Virus record (IMG/VR): IMGVR_UViG_3300011113_000226
Span: 1-21,567 of that record
Source: a virus
Length of the DNA stretch: 21,567 nucleotides
Direction: 5' to 3' (one strand)
Shown: in pieces, positions 14,124 through 19,644 of the stretch
Layout of the letters: each line of letters begins with the position of its first letter
Numbering within the stretch: the first letter of the stretch is position 1
The notes under the pieces: generated by a model
What the model saw: the letters and a program-made list of their open reading frames with translations, nothing else
Told to the model about the DNA's origin: nothing
Databases searched by the model: none
Position numbers and translations under genes: made by a program

Positions 14124-14875
14124 TAAAAACCAGATTCCATTTTTGCAATGATGTATTCCTTAACAAGTCCAGAACGAACGATGTCTTCTACACCAAATTC
14201 AATTATATCAAAAGAAGGCATTTTACGCAATACCGACATAAAATCGACGATGCCATTACGCTCGTTTGTTTTCTGTAAATCCGATTGAGAAGCATCGCCA
14301 CAGAAACAAATTTTAGTATTTTCCCCTACACGAGTAATAATCGAATCTAGTTCGTGGAAGTTTAGGTTTTGAAACTCATCTACAATCACAATGGCATTAT
14401 CAAGAGTTGTGCCACGTAAAAATGAAGTGCTCCAGAACTTGATGGTTTCTTGTGACTTGAGATTTCCATAAAGCATCTCAAAGTCTGCATCAGTAGGCAT
14501 TTGGAACATATACTTGACCATATTCTTATATGGAATCTGGTAAATATCTGCTTTATCTTCATGAGAACCAGGAAGAAATCCAATTTCTCTTGTTGCAACT
14601 AATGAACGAACAAGATAGATTCTTTCATAAGGAGTTCTCTCATCAAGAACATCTTTGAGAGCATTATAGAGAGTAATAAAGGTTTTACCTGTACCAGCAC
14701 ACCCATAAGCAATTAAATGTTTTCCTTCTGCATAAGAATCAAAAAGTTTTTTCTGATTATCTGTAAGTGGATCAATATCAACTAGATAATCAGAACTTAA
14801 TGGTTTTCTACGCTTCATTTGACGAGTAGTAAGACCAACCCCGATTGGTTGCTCTGCTCTTTTTCTTCTTGCCAT
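14123..14875 (-). CDS. phoH: PhoH-like P-loop ATPase
   Basis: A 250-residue PhoH-family ATPase, a common marker gene of marine phages. It has the Walker A motif GCAGTGKT at residues 58-65 and Walker B AIVIVDE at 161-167, followed by FQN, then the conserved KICFCGDASQSD (188-199), which in this family resembles a helicase motif. Host phoH belongs to the phosphate regulon, but the role of phage phoH is not established; RNA or nucleic-acid metabolism has been proposed. The N-terminal 30 residues are strongly basic. The gene lies between the FmdB-like gene (one-base gap) and the exonuclease (one-base overlap), so the three form one operon. No PhoB-type Pho box was recognised in the short upstream gap. 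Confidence 0.93.
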   Translation of the reverse strand: MARRKRAEQPIGVGLTTRQMKRRKPLSSDYLVDIDPLTDNQKKLFDSYAEGKHLIAYGCAGTGKTFITLYNALKDVLDERTPYERIYLVRSLVATREIGFLPGSHEDKADIYQIPYKNMVKYMFQMPTDADFEMLYGNLKSQETIKFWSTSFLRGTTLDNAIVIVDEFQNLNFHELDSIITRVGENTKICFCGDASQSDLQKTNERNGIVDFMSVLRKMPSFDIIEFGVEDIVRSGLVKEYIIAKMESGF

Positions 14876-14876
14876 T

Positions 14877-15125
14877 TTAGAGTTTCTTTACAGTTGAACC
14901 TGGTGCTTTTGAAGCCTTTTCAAGTACATCATTCCAACCTGGATTACGATTAATCAATTTGTTCCTCCACTCACCAACTTCCCCTGGTTGAGGACAAGTA
15001 GATGGATCAGACCAGTCACGAGTCCAGTCTGGGTTATTTGTTTTCCACTGGTCCCAGTCGTGGATACTCATTTCCACTTCTTTCTGTTCGCCAGTTTTTT
15101 TATTAACGACAGGATATACAGGCAT
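14877..15125 (-). CDS. Small conserved protein with FmdB-like N-terminus
   Basis: An 82-residue protein upstream of phoH. The opening MPVYPVVNKKTGEQKEVEMS follows the spacing of FmdB zinc-ribbon proteins (MPxYxxxC..CG..F), but the cysteines that would bind zinc are replaced, and the only cysteine is at STCPQP. The rest is tryptophan-rich (DWDQWKTNNPDWTRDWSDP, WRNKLINRNPGWNDVL). Such proteins next to phoH recur in cyanophages; their function is unknown. It has a one-base gap to phoH and probably shares its transcript. The 26-base gap upstream carries a CTAAATAA box at 15148-15155, which may be its promoter. Confidence 0.75.
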   Translation of the reverse strand: MPVYPVVNKKTGEQKEVEMSIHDWDQWKTNNPDWTRDWSDPSTCPQPGEVGEWRNKLINRNPGWNDVLEKASKAPGSTVKKL

Positions 15126-15147
15126 AAAATTACGAATTCAAGATAAT

Positions 15148-15155
15148 TTATTTAG
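15148..15155 (-). promoter_or_regulatory. Possible late-type box for the phoH operon
   Basis: The minus strand reads CTAAATAA, 22 bases before the ATG at 15125. Its first bases overlap the stop codon of the HNH gene, so the match may be partly accidental. Confidence 0.3.
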
Positions 15156-15718
15156 ACCCATTCCAGGGATCTTTTAGAAAGTTTTTTTATATGATCGGAA
15201 AATTTATTTAAAGATAAATCCATTTTCATAGTATTGCATATGTTACAGCAAGATACGGAATTACTGGGAATATATCCAATATCATTATCTTGTCTGTCTA
15301 TTCCCCAATGAGAGAAAGGAATACCAATATTACTTTCTCTTAAAATTGGAGGTTCTCCACAATAATAACAAGGTTTTGTTATTATGTCAAAATGTTCTTT
15401 TTTTGTTAAAGACCATTCTTTTCCTCTATGTTTGGCAGATCTTTTACAATCACCATAAACCTTATTATGATAGGATTCTATCGTTTTTTGTTTTTTTCCA
15501 GTCTCCTTAGCTTTATCAGATCTAAAGCATCCACAACTTTTACTTGTTCCTCTTATTAAATAGTCACCTCTAACTAATTTTTCTATCCCACAATCACATT
15601 TACATAGAAAACATCTAACAGGACGATTATTTTTTCCAAAATATTGAGTTGTAGGGGAAGAACTGATGACTCTCCACCTATTAAACTTTTGTCCCACTTT
15701 AAAGTTAATTGCTTTCAT
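15152..15718 (-). CDS. HNH-type homing endonuclease with cysteine-rich N-terminal module
   Basis: A 188-residue protein with two cysteine-containing parts. Residues about 10-75 (FNRWRVIS, CFLCKCDCG, TSKSCGC) form the small metal-binding module often attached to phage HNH and AP2-type endonucleases. Residues about 110-175 carry the nuclease-like core: CYYCGEPP, then HWGIDRQDNDIGYIPSNSVS and CCNICNTMK, i.e. two CxxC pairs around H-W-G-I-D-R and the Asn-containing segment of HNH enzymes. I chose ATG 15718 because the longer start at 15733 would leave only six bases after the exact late box TATAAATA (15740-15747). The gene lies between thyX and the phoH operon, is AT-rich, and looks like an insertion. 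Confidence 0.8.
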   Translation of the reverse strand: MKAINFKVGQKFNRWRVISSSPTTQYFGKNNRPVRCFLCKCDCGIEKLVRGDYLIRGTSKSCGCFRSDKAKETGKKQKTIESYHNKVYGDCKRSAKHRGKEWSLTKKEHFDIITKPCYYCGEPPILRESNIGIPFSHWGIDRQDNDIGYIPSNSVSCCNICNTMKMDLSLNKFSDHIKKLSKRSLEWV

Positions 15719-15739
15719 AGATACAACATACACTATATC

Positions 15740-15747
15740 TATTTATA
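15740..15747 (-). promoter_or_regulatory. Late promoter TATAAATA for the HNH gene
   Basis: An exact T4 late box on the minus strand, 21 bases before the ATG at 15718, in the 40-base gap after thyX. Confidence 0.6.
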
Positions 15748-15758
15748 CATTCACTACA

Positions 15759-16409
15759 TTATATTACCCAATCGGATTTGCCACCCAATGCTTCATAACA
15801 AATGGGAAATTGTTCAGCAAAAACTGCTTTACACGCCTTTGCAATATCCATATGCTCTTTTTGAGTTCCTGATTTTTCACGAAGAGCAATATATGTTATC
15901 CATGACCTGCAAGATCCACTCATATAGATGCGTGTGGGCGTCGCCAAGGGCAGTACGAACCTTGCACACTCTTTTGCTACACCGTGAGCAAGCAACTCCT
16001 TGTAGAGTTGCATAGAGTGTGCAAAATGCTCTTGAATTTTGCTCTGCAAAGTCAGTTTCTCATACTCAGCAATATCATCAATAGAGTTCTGACGGTTCTT
16101 GGTGTCTTGACGACGAAGATCGGGTACGGGAATATAATCACTCAACAGAGAAGAATCTGCATAACGCTGTGAAAATTCTTGATATGTGAATGAACGGTGG
16201 CGAAGAATTTGAGCAGCAATACCACGGTTTGTTTCAATCTCCAAAGTCATAAAACTTTGCTCAAACACACTCCAATGATTGTGCTTAATACAATAACGTA
16301 GCAGACCTGCATAGTTTTCAGAATCCTGATTCGCTGGATTAGAAACTCGCGCAACATAAGCCATTGTTTGTTCTGCATCGGGAGTCACACTGATGAGTTT
16401 TACAGTCAT
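15759..16409 (-). CDS. thyX: Flavin-dependent thymidylate synthase ThyX
   Basis: A 216-residue ThyX, which makes dTMP from dUMP with FAD, NADPH and methylene-tetrahydrofolate, supplying thymidine for phage DNA. The family signature is at residues 70-83 (RHRSFTYQEFSQRY), a variant of the usual RHRxxSxNExSxRY with tyrosine-glutamine in place of the asparagine region; this form is usual in cyanobacterial and cyanophage ThyX. Later conserved parts are ARFVLPLATPTRIYMSGSCR (residues about 148-167), containing the arginines that bind dUMP, and RSWITYIALR. Length is normal. Its ATG at 16409 overlaps the stop of the small upstream gene as ATGA, so ThyX is translated with two small partners. Confidence 0.95.
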   Translation of the reverse strand: MTVKLISVTPDAEQTMAYVARVSNPANQDSENYAGLLRYCIKHNHWSVFEQSFMTLEIETNRGIAAQILRHRSFTYQEFSQRYADSSLLSDYIPVPDLRRQDTKNRQNSIDDIAEYEKLTLQSKIQEHFAHSMQLYKELLAHGVAKECARFVLPLATPTRIYMSGSCRSWITYIALREKSGTQKEHMDIAKACKAVFAEQFPICYEALGGKSDWVI

Positions 16410-16573
16410 TTTTTACCAAATCCTTTTGATGTTTTTGCTTCTAGTTCTGCGAGTTCTTCTTTCAATGCTCGCAGTTGTTGTTTCATTTCTATGATTTTTT
16501 CGTCAGTATAAAGATGCTCTTGCTTGACAAGTCTTTCAAGCAACTTTATAAGTTTCCGTGCCCTACTAGTCAT
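16406..16573 (-). CDS. Small coiled-coil protein upstream of thyX
   Basis: A 55-residue, highly charged helical protein: MTSRARKLIKLLERLVKQEH, then LYTDEKIIEMKQQLRALKEELAELEAK in heptad-like order, ending GFGKK. It is likely a short coiled coil. It overlaps thyX by four bases (ATGA) and the 56-residue gene upstream by 8 bases. This tight coupling supports a real gene despite its size. I do not recognise a family; the operon position hints at a role linked to nucleotide metabolism, but that is a guess. Confidence 0.7.
   Translation of the reverse strand: MTSRARKLIKLLERLVKQEHLYTDEKIIEMKQQLRALKEELAELEAKTSKGFGKK
16524..16552 (+). promoter_or_regulatory. Possible antisense promoter within the small gene upstream of thyX
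   Basis: The plus strand reads TTGACA (16524-16529), 17 bases, then TATAAG (16547-16552): eleven of twelve consensus bases. It points against the thyX operon and would yield RNA antisense to the 56-residue gene. No matching plus-strand terminator was seen, so it may be chance. Confidence 0.35.
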
Positions 16574-16736
16574 CTAAATCAGAATCCTCAAAAATTTCGT
16601 CGTAATCTAAAATTGGTCGGTTTCTTACTTCTGCGTGAGTTTTATACGCAGAAACATCAGAATAAACTTCCGCTTTGAGAGAATCAACCAATAGTTCCAG
16701 ATTACGGACAATCAGTTTTAGTTTGTCTTTGTCCAT
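16566..16736 (-). CDS. Small acidic protein, first gene of the thyX operon
   Basis: A 56-residue protein: basic and helical at the start (MDKDKLKLIVRNLELLVDSL), acidic at the end (LDYDEIFEDSDLDD). It overlaps the next small gene by 8 bases and is the first gene after the terminator at 16768-16793. A weak promoter, TTGATC-N17-TAAAAT, can be read across that terminator (TTGATC in its loop). No family is recognised; strand, coding-like composition and coupling support reality. Confidence 0.65.
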   Translation of the reverse strand: MDKDKLKLIVRNLELLVDSLKAEVYSDVSAYKTHAEVRNRPILDYDEIFEDSDLDD

Positions 16737-16767
16737 AAGATACCATTCTCTCAGGGCATTTTACCAT

Positions 16768-16793
16768 AAAAAAAGGAGGGGATCAACCCCTCC
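16768..16793 (-). terminator. Intrinsic terminator after the 58-residue gene
   Basis: On the minus strand GGAGGGG pairs with CCCCTCC around a TTGAT loop, followed by seven T residues. It separates the thyX operon from the small genes upstream. Confidence 0.88.
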
Positions 16794-16801
16794 TCTGAAC
16801 G

Positions 16802-16978
16802 TTACGTTTTACTCAGCATCTCCCGACATATCCTTTTACACTGTTGTTGATTCTCGTCGCACTCAATCAAACAATTGAAATAGTCATTCATTAACTCATT
16901 TTGTTCTGTAAATTCATCAATTGTTTTTTCAAGTTTAATCCATCCAGCTAATTGATTGTAAGAAATTAAATTGTGCAT
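16802..16978 (-). CDS. Small unknown protein with C-terminal cysteines
   Basis: A 58-residue protein beginning MHNLISYNQLAGWIKLEKTI and ending CLIECDENQQQCKRICREML plus SKT, with four cysteines in the last third. The ATG at 16978 has a strong GGAGG ribosome-binding site five bases upstream, which decides it over the frame start at 16996. It ends 8 bases before a strong terminator. Between it and the terminator at 17123-17143 lie about 145 bases without a gene, where I see only a very short frame (MSENSLL). Function unknown; helical and acidic overall. Confidence 0.7.
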   Translation of the reverse strand: MHNLISYNQLAGWIKLEKTIDEFTEQNELMNDYFNCLIECDENQQQCKRICREMLSKT

Positions 16979-17122
16979 AATGACCTCCACGCACAAAGAA
17001 TGTCATAGCAAAGAATTTTCGCTCATTTGTATGACCTCATTATTCTACTACTATCTATTACTTTTGTTTTGATTTTCTGACTTTTCGCAACAAAAATTTA
17101 TGCCTACGAGTTTATACCTATT

Positions 17123-17143
17123 AAAAAAGGGGGGTTGCCCCCC
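17123..17143 (-). terminator. Intrinsic terminator after the coupled small genes
   Basis: On the minus strand GGGGGG pairs with CCCCCC around CAA, followed by six T residues. It lies seven bases after the stop of the 28-residue gene. Confidence 0.9.
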
Positions 17144-17150
17144 TGGTGTT

Positions 17151-17237
17151 TTATTTGTAAAGCCACTGAATGTATGCTGAAAATGCAATCGTTGTTAAAG
17201 CAATTGCAGCAGTTGAAGATACAATGACTTGTGCCAT
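17151..17237 (-). CDS. 28-residue single-pass membrane peptide
   Basis: MAQVIVSSTAAIALTTIAFS followed by AYIQWLYK: nearly the whole peptide is one hydrophobic helix with a short polar, aromatic end. It is coupled to the 32-residue gene by TGATG (stop and start share bases) and has GGGAG seven bases before the ATG. A terminator follows at once. Small membrane peptides are common in cyanophage accessory regions; the role is unknown (a membrane or photosystem effector is only a guess). Confidence 0.65.
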   Translation of the reverse strand: MAQVIVSSTAAIALTTIAFSAYIQWLYK

Positions 17238-17335
17238 CACTTTGCTCCCACTAGTTGTGCTAGTTGTGCTTGATGACGACGCTCTTCTTTTTGCTTTTGT
17301 TCTTTGATGAGTTGTAGGAAGTTTAGTTTTTGCAT
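17237..17335 (-). CDS. 32-residue charged helical peptide
   Basis: MQKLNFLQLIKEQKQKEERR followed by HQAQLAQLVGAK: a charged helix rich in Gln and Lys. It is joined by TGATG overlaps to both neighbours, with an AAGGAGG ribosome-binding site ten bases upstream. The three small frames fill the space exactly, which supports translation. No family recognised. Confidence 0.6.
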   Translation of the reverse strand: MQKLNFLQLIKEQKQKEERRHQAQLAQLVGAK

Positions 17336-17472
17336 CACTTATGCCCCTCCTTAACGTAACGAACACCACGATAGGTTTCGTTGTATTGTTGGGGTTGTTG
17401 CATCATTTGCTGTTGATACTCAATACGCTTTTGCGTATCATACTCAACACCGCGATAAACTACTTTTGACAT
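17335..17472 (-). CDS. DUF4278-like small protein
   Basis: A 45-residue protein with two copies of a YRGVxY motif: MSKVVYRGVEYDTQ at the start and ETYRGVRYVKEGHK at the end, separated by a glutamine-rich part (EYQQQMMQQPQQ). YRGV/I-type motifs mark DUF4278, a small cyanobacterial family of unknown function. The ATG at 17472 has AAGGAG seven bases upstream, and the stop overlaps the next start (TGATG). It leads a group of three coupled small genes. Assignment to DUF4278 rests on the repeated motif alone. Confidence 0.7.
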   Translation of the reverse strand: MSKVVYRGVEYDTQKRIEYQQQMMQQPQQYNETYRGVRYVKEGHK

Positions 17473-17582
17473 TAGGTTTCTCCTTAATGGTTTAGGTTAA
17501 AGAGCGTTCCTTCAGTCGGCGTTTGCGTCCCAATGGGATGAACGTTCCGTTCCGCGTCGGCTTACTTCCGTCCTATTTGGTT
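17473..17582 (-). other. GC-rich leader with short palindromes and repeats
   Basis: The 110 bases between the 68-residue and DUF4278-like genes are unlike their surroundings: 17521-17580 has 33 G/C of 60. On the minus strand they contain the palindrome GAACGTTC, the near-palindrome TCCCATTGGGA, two GCCGAC copies and three GGAACG copies. A 25-residue frame from GTG 17589 to 17512 also crosses it. It could be a structured leader, a small RNA or a hidden peptide gene; I cannot decide. Confidence 0.4.
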
Positions 17583-17789
17583 TTAGCACCTTGTAATTAC
17601 GTCTTTTCGCAATTCTAATAGCAATTGGTCTTCTTTTCTCTGGTGGACTACATCGTCGTTTTTAACGATGTCCATTAGTTCCCACGCTGCATTACAACTT
17701 ATCGTAACTGGATATTCAGTTTTAATAAGTTGTGGTGTCGCAAAAGAGAGAAGTGGAACCCATCCTAAAAGCAAGAGTGCTTTTGTCAT
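17583..17789 (-). CDS. Small exported or membrane-anchored protein
   Basis: A 68-residue protein whose first 18-20 residues (MTKALLLLGWVPLLSFATPQ) look like a signal peptide or membrane anchor with a possible cleavage after SFA. The rest is a charged helix with two cysteines (ISCNAAWELMDIV and the final RC). The ATG at 17789 lacks a clear ribosome-binding site. A sigma70-type promoter at 17884-17913 would give a leader of about 88 bases containing an AGAGG/CCTCT hairpin with a second TATAAT-like box at 17810-17815. Function unknown. Confidence 0.65.
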   Translation of the reverse strand: MTKALLLLGWVPLLSFATPQLIKTEYPVTISCNAAWELMDIVKNDDVVHQRKEDQLLLELRKDVITRC

Positions 17790-17883
17790 AGGATGAACGT
17801 TAGAGGATTATTATACCTCTATTCATAATATATAGGTGAGTTTTATGGTGAAATGGTAACAATCACTACAAAAAAGTATCCAT

Positions 17884-17913
17884 ATTATACTAAAAAACGT
17901 GAAGATTTGTAAA
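17884..17913 (-). promoter_or_regulatory. Sigma70-type promoter inside a terminator
   Basis: The minus strand has TTTACA (17908-17913), 18 bases, then TATAAT (17884-17889). The -35 box lies in the loop of the terminator at 17892-17923 and the spacer includes its T-run. Confidence 0.55.
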
Positions 17914-17923
17914 AACCCTCACG
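17892..17923 (-). terminator. Intrinsic terminator after the 117-residue gene
   Basis: On the minus strand CGTGAGG pairs with CTTCACG (one G-T pair) across a 12-base loop, followed by six T residues. A second hairpin without T-run (ATTTCCC/GGGAAAT, 17944-17964) lies right at the stop codon of the upstream gene. Confidence 0.7.
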
Positions 17924-17963
17924 CGAAAAATTTTGCCGGAGAAATTTCCCCCGATCTGGGAAA

Positions 17964-18317
17964 TCACTTCCGCTTTTTGGTTTTGGGTGCTTGGTAACCC
18001 CAGAGTTTTGGGTTCACTCTACCATACCCAAAGTCAATGTGCTTTAAGTTTCCACGAAACTTATCCCAATACATATCAAACAAACGAACTCTTGTACCTC
18101 TTGTTAGATCATAACAAATATTATCATCTACAACATACTTAACAATATAAGCATCGTTAGGTGCATCTTTGGTGCAGACATCAGCATAAGAACCGTTCTC
18201 AATCAGAATGTCACAACCGTAGCGTGACTTACAGGTTTCTTTTTCTACTGATGTCCAATGGTCCATGTGCTTTTCCGTATTTTGTGTTTCTTCAACTACA
18301 TTACGAACTTGACTCAC
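17964..18317 (-). CDS. Conserved unknown protein, 117 residues
   Basis: A protein beginning VSQVRNVVEETQNTEKHMDH (GTG start read as Met) with three cysteines in the middle (KETCKSRYGCD, ADVCTKD) and a basic end (GYQAPKTKKRK). The C-terminal half has aromatic, strand-like parts (IVKYVVDDNICYDLTRGTRV, MYWDKFRGNLKHIDFGYGRV). I chose GTG 18317: it overlaps the upstream stop (GTGA), with GGGGAGG six bases before it, clearly better than the TTG at 18332. It is coupled to the DUF6433-like gene. I recognise no function. Confidence 0.7.
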   Translation of the reverse strand: MSQVRNVVEETQNTEKHMDHWTSVEKETCKSRYGCDILIENGSYADVCTKDAPNDAYIVKYVVDDNICYDLTRGTRVRLFDMYWDKFRGNLKHIDFGYGRVNPKLWGYQAPKTKKRK

Positions 18318-18928
18318 GAACGACCTCCCCAATGAATATCAGGATATGCCTCAGCGACAATTTCCTTAGTGATCTTATATTTTTCACCAAGTTTTTTATC
18401 TTTTACAAGACAGATAATTTCTGCTTCAAGAGGGTGAAGTCCTTGCAGAAGATTAATGAACATTGATTCTCTACGAATATTATTCAAACCATCATTACCA
18501 CCCTTCACAAAATGATAGAAGTTCTTAAACTCTTTACGAATCGTGGTGTGCCCTTGCTTATCACTGGAACCCATAGAGAATGATCCAGTCTCATGCATTT
18601 TACGAACCTCTTCTGTAATCTTAGTAGAAAGAGTTCCGCTATTTACTGTCTGGTCATCAAAGTCAGCATAAGGTACTGGTCCTTCTGGCAGCATTGATAT
18701 AACAGTTTCATCAAAGTTCCAAATAAAAATTGATTTGATTGATGGATCTTCGTATTTTTTCAGAACTTCAACTTTTTTTACATTGGATCTCTGGCGCGAA
18801 ACAAGATCCAAAACTTCAAAAATAAAAGGATTAGTTGGCAGTTTGTCAACAATTGGAGCAGGTTCAGACTTTTTGACTTGAACTGTTTTTGCTTTTGTTG
18901 CTGCTTTCTTTTGTGTTGTCGTAGTCAT
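18314..18928 (-). CDS. DUF6433-like T4-type phage protein
   Basis: A 204-residue protein with a lysine/alanine/proline-rich start (residues 1-30) and a helical body. Recognisable parts are LVSRQRSNVKKVEVLKKYED, IKSIFIWNFDETVISMLPEG, NFYHFVKGG, and RRESMFINLLQGLHPLEAEI followed by CLVKDKKL. This order (LPEG, then E-x-LFIxLLxxLHPxEAE and KDKKL) matches a family in T4-like phages I know as DUF6433; the name is from memory and not checked. Function unknown. The frame could start at TTG 18937, but ATG 18928 is preferred. A CTAAATAT box lies 27 bases upstream. The next gene overlaps its stop. Confidence 0.65.
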   Translation of the reverse strand: MTTTTQKKAATKAKTVQVKKSEPAPIVDKLPTNPFIFEVLDLVSRQRSNVKKVEVLKKYEDPSIKSIFIWNFDETVISMLPEGPVPYADFDDQTVNSGTLSTKITEEVRKMHETGSFSMGSSDKQGHTTIRKEFKNFYHFVKGGNDGLNNIRRESMFINLLQGLHPLEAEIICLVKDKKLGEKYKITKEIVAEAYPDIHWGGRS

Positions 18929-18955
18929 AAATCTCAAAATCTAGTGTCATTTGTA

Positions 18956-18963
18956 ATATTTAG
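18956..18963 (-). promoter_or_regulatory. Possible late-type box for the DUF6433-like gene
   Basis: The minus strand reads CTAAATAT, just after the stop of the 77-residue membrane gene and 27 bases before the ATG at 18928. Confidence 0.35.
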
Positions 18964-19197
18964 TTAGTCTTCTTCATCTTCATCTGGTTCTTCATCAAGA
19001 AAGTAATCAGGATTGAAACTAACTGCTAAGACTTCATCTGCAATTACATTACCTTTATCATCAAAGAATTCTGGATGAAGTTTTGGTTTATCCTGATAAT
19101 TCATCATATATTCTCTGGCAACCCAACCAGTTATAATCCCCACTACAAGAAACAAAACGGTTAGAAAGGAACCGAAAACTAAACTAACTGCGAGCAT
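18964..19197 (-). CDS. Small membrane protein with acidic tail
   Basis: A 77-residue protein: residues 1-26 form one hydrophobic helix (MLAVSLVFGSFLTVLFLVVG then IITGWVAREYMM) and the rest is polar, ending in a very acidic tail (FLDEEPDEDEED). It is probably a single-pass inner-membrane protein with its tail in the cytoplasm, although orientation cannot be proven. There is a GAGG ribosome-binding site about 10 bases before the ATG. Similar small membrane proteins are frequent in cyanomyoviruses; no function is known to me. Confidence 0.72.
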   Translation of the reverse strand: MLAVSLVFGSFLTVLFLVVGIITGWVAREYMMNYQDKPKLHPEFFDDKGNVIADEVLAVSFNPDYFLDEEPDEDEED

Positions 19198-19432
19198 TTC
19201 TTTTACCTCGGGAAACTACTTTTCTCTTCCTTGACTTCAAGGAAAATTCAAAATAGACAGTTACTTCCCGATTTAGAAAGCAAACTATCTTCTCAAAAAT
19301 GATGTGAAACGGTTGAGTTTGCTTTCTTTTACCTCCATAGAGTAGAAGTTCAACACCACGATTTCTGTGGTTAGAATTATTTATGTCAGGACTTGATGAT
19401 TTGTTGCTCTTTGAGGAATTTGATTGTGTCAA
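19184..19432 (-). CDS. Possible small basic protein between glutaredoxin and the membrane protein
   Basis: An open frame filling a 188-base gap, ending 14 bases into the next gene. From about residue 24 the sequence looks protein-like: RGVELLLYGGKRKQTQPFHI, then IFEKIVCFLNREVTVYFEF. The first 20 residues (Ser/Asn/Lys-rich) overlap the glutaredoxin gene. The only in-frame start is TTG 19432, with AGGAGG five bases upstream, though those bases also encode the conserved glutaredoxin Gly-Gly. A CATAAATA box (19378-19385) lies within the frame, and an unannotated start further down is possible. A rival short frame (MEVKESKLNRFTSFLRR, 17 residues) also exists. Real coding status is uncertain. Confidence 0.4.
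   Translation of the reverse strand: MTQSNSSKSNKSSSPDINNSNHRNRGVELLLYGGKRKQTQPFHIIFEKIVCFLNREVTVYFEFSLKSRKRKVVSRGKRNARS
19378..19385 (-). promoter_or_regulatory. Possible late box after the glutaredoxin gene
   Basis: The minus strand reads CATAAATA directly after the glutaredoxin stop. It could serve the membrane-protein gene at 19197, 180 bases downstream, or a small gene between. Confidence 0.35.
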
Positions 19433-19628
19433 CTGATCCTCCTAGTTTCCTATCATCACAAATAACTTGTGGAAATGTAGAACCTTCACCAAATTCAGCA
19501 TAAAACTCTTCTCTGGTAAAATGTTCATTAAGATTATAAACCACAAAGTTACTTCCTGTCAACTCTAATACTTGTTTGACCTTGTAGCAATACTCACACC
19601 CATCTTTACTGTATACGGTAAAGTTCAT
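19386..19628 (-). CDS. Glutaredoxin (NrdC-like)
   Basis: An 80-residue glutaredoxin. The active site CEYC lies at residues 11-14 after MNFTVYSKDG. The cis-proline is in TFPQV (residues about 52-56) and the glutathione-binding GGSVD at about 64-68, all in normal positions. In T4-like phages such proteins (NrdC) give electrons to ribonucleotide reductase for deoxynucleotide synthesis. The start is ATG 19628: the upstream in-frame ATG at 19643 is immediately followed by GGGGGAG, which is the ribosome-binding site of the shorter form. A perfect TTGACA-N18-TATAAT pair occurs inside the gene (19533-19562). Confidence 0.9.
   Translation of the reverse strand: MNFTVYSKDGCEYCYKVKQVLELTGSNFVVYNLNEHFTREEFYAEFGEGSTFPQVICDDRKLGGSVDTIKFLKEQQIIKS
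19533..19562 (-). promoter_or_regulatory. Possible internal sigma70-type promoter in the glutaredoxin gene
   Basis: The minus strand has TTGACA (19557-19562), 18 bases, then TATAAT (19533-19538), both exact, within glutaredoxin codons. It would transcribe the possible small gene and the membrane-protein gene. Being inside coding sequence lowers confidence. Confidence 0.45.
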
Positions 19629-19644
19629 TTTTTTCTCCCCCATT

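Noticed and set aside
18161-18466. 101-codon plus-strand frame
   Set aside because: Opposite two coupled minus-strand genes; no ribosome-binding site and unlikely composition.
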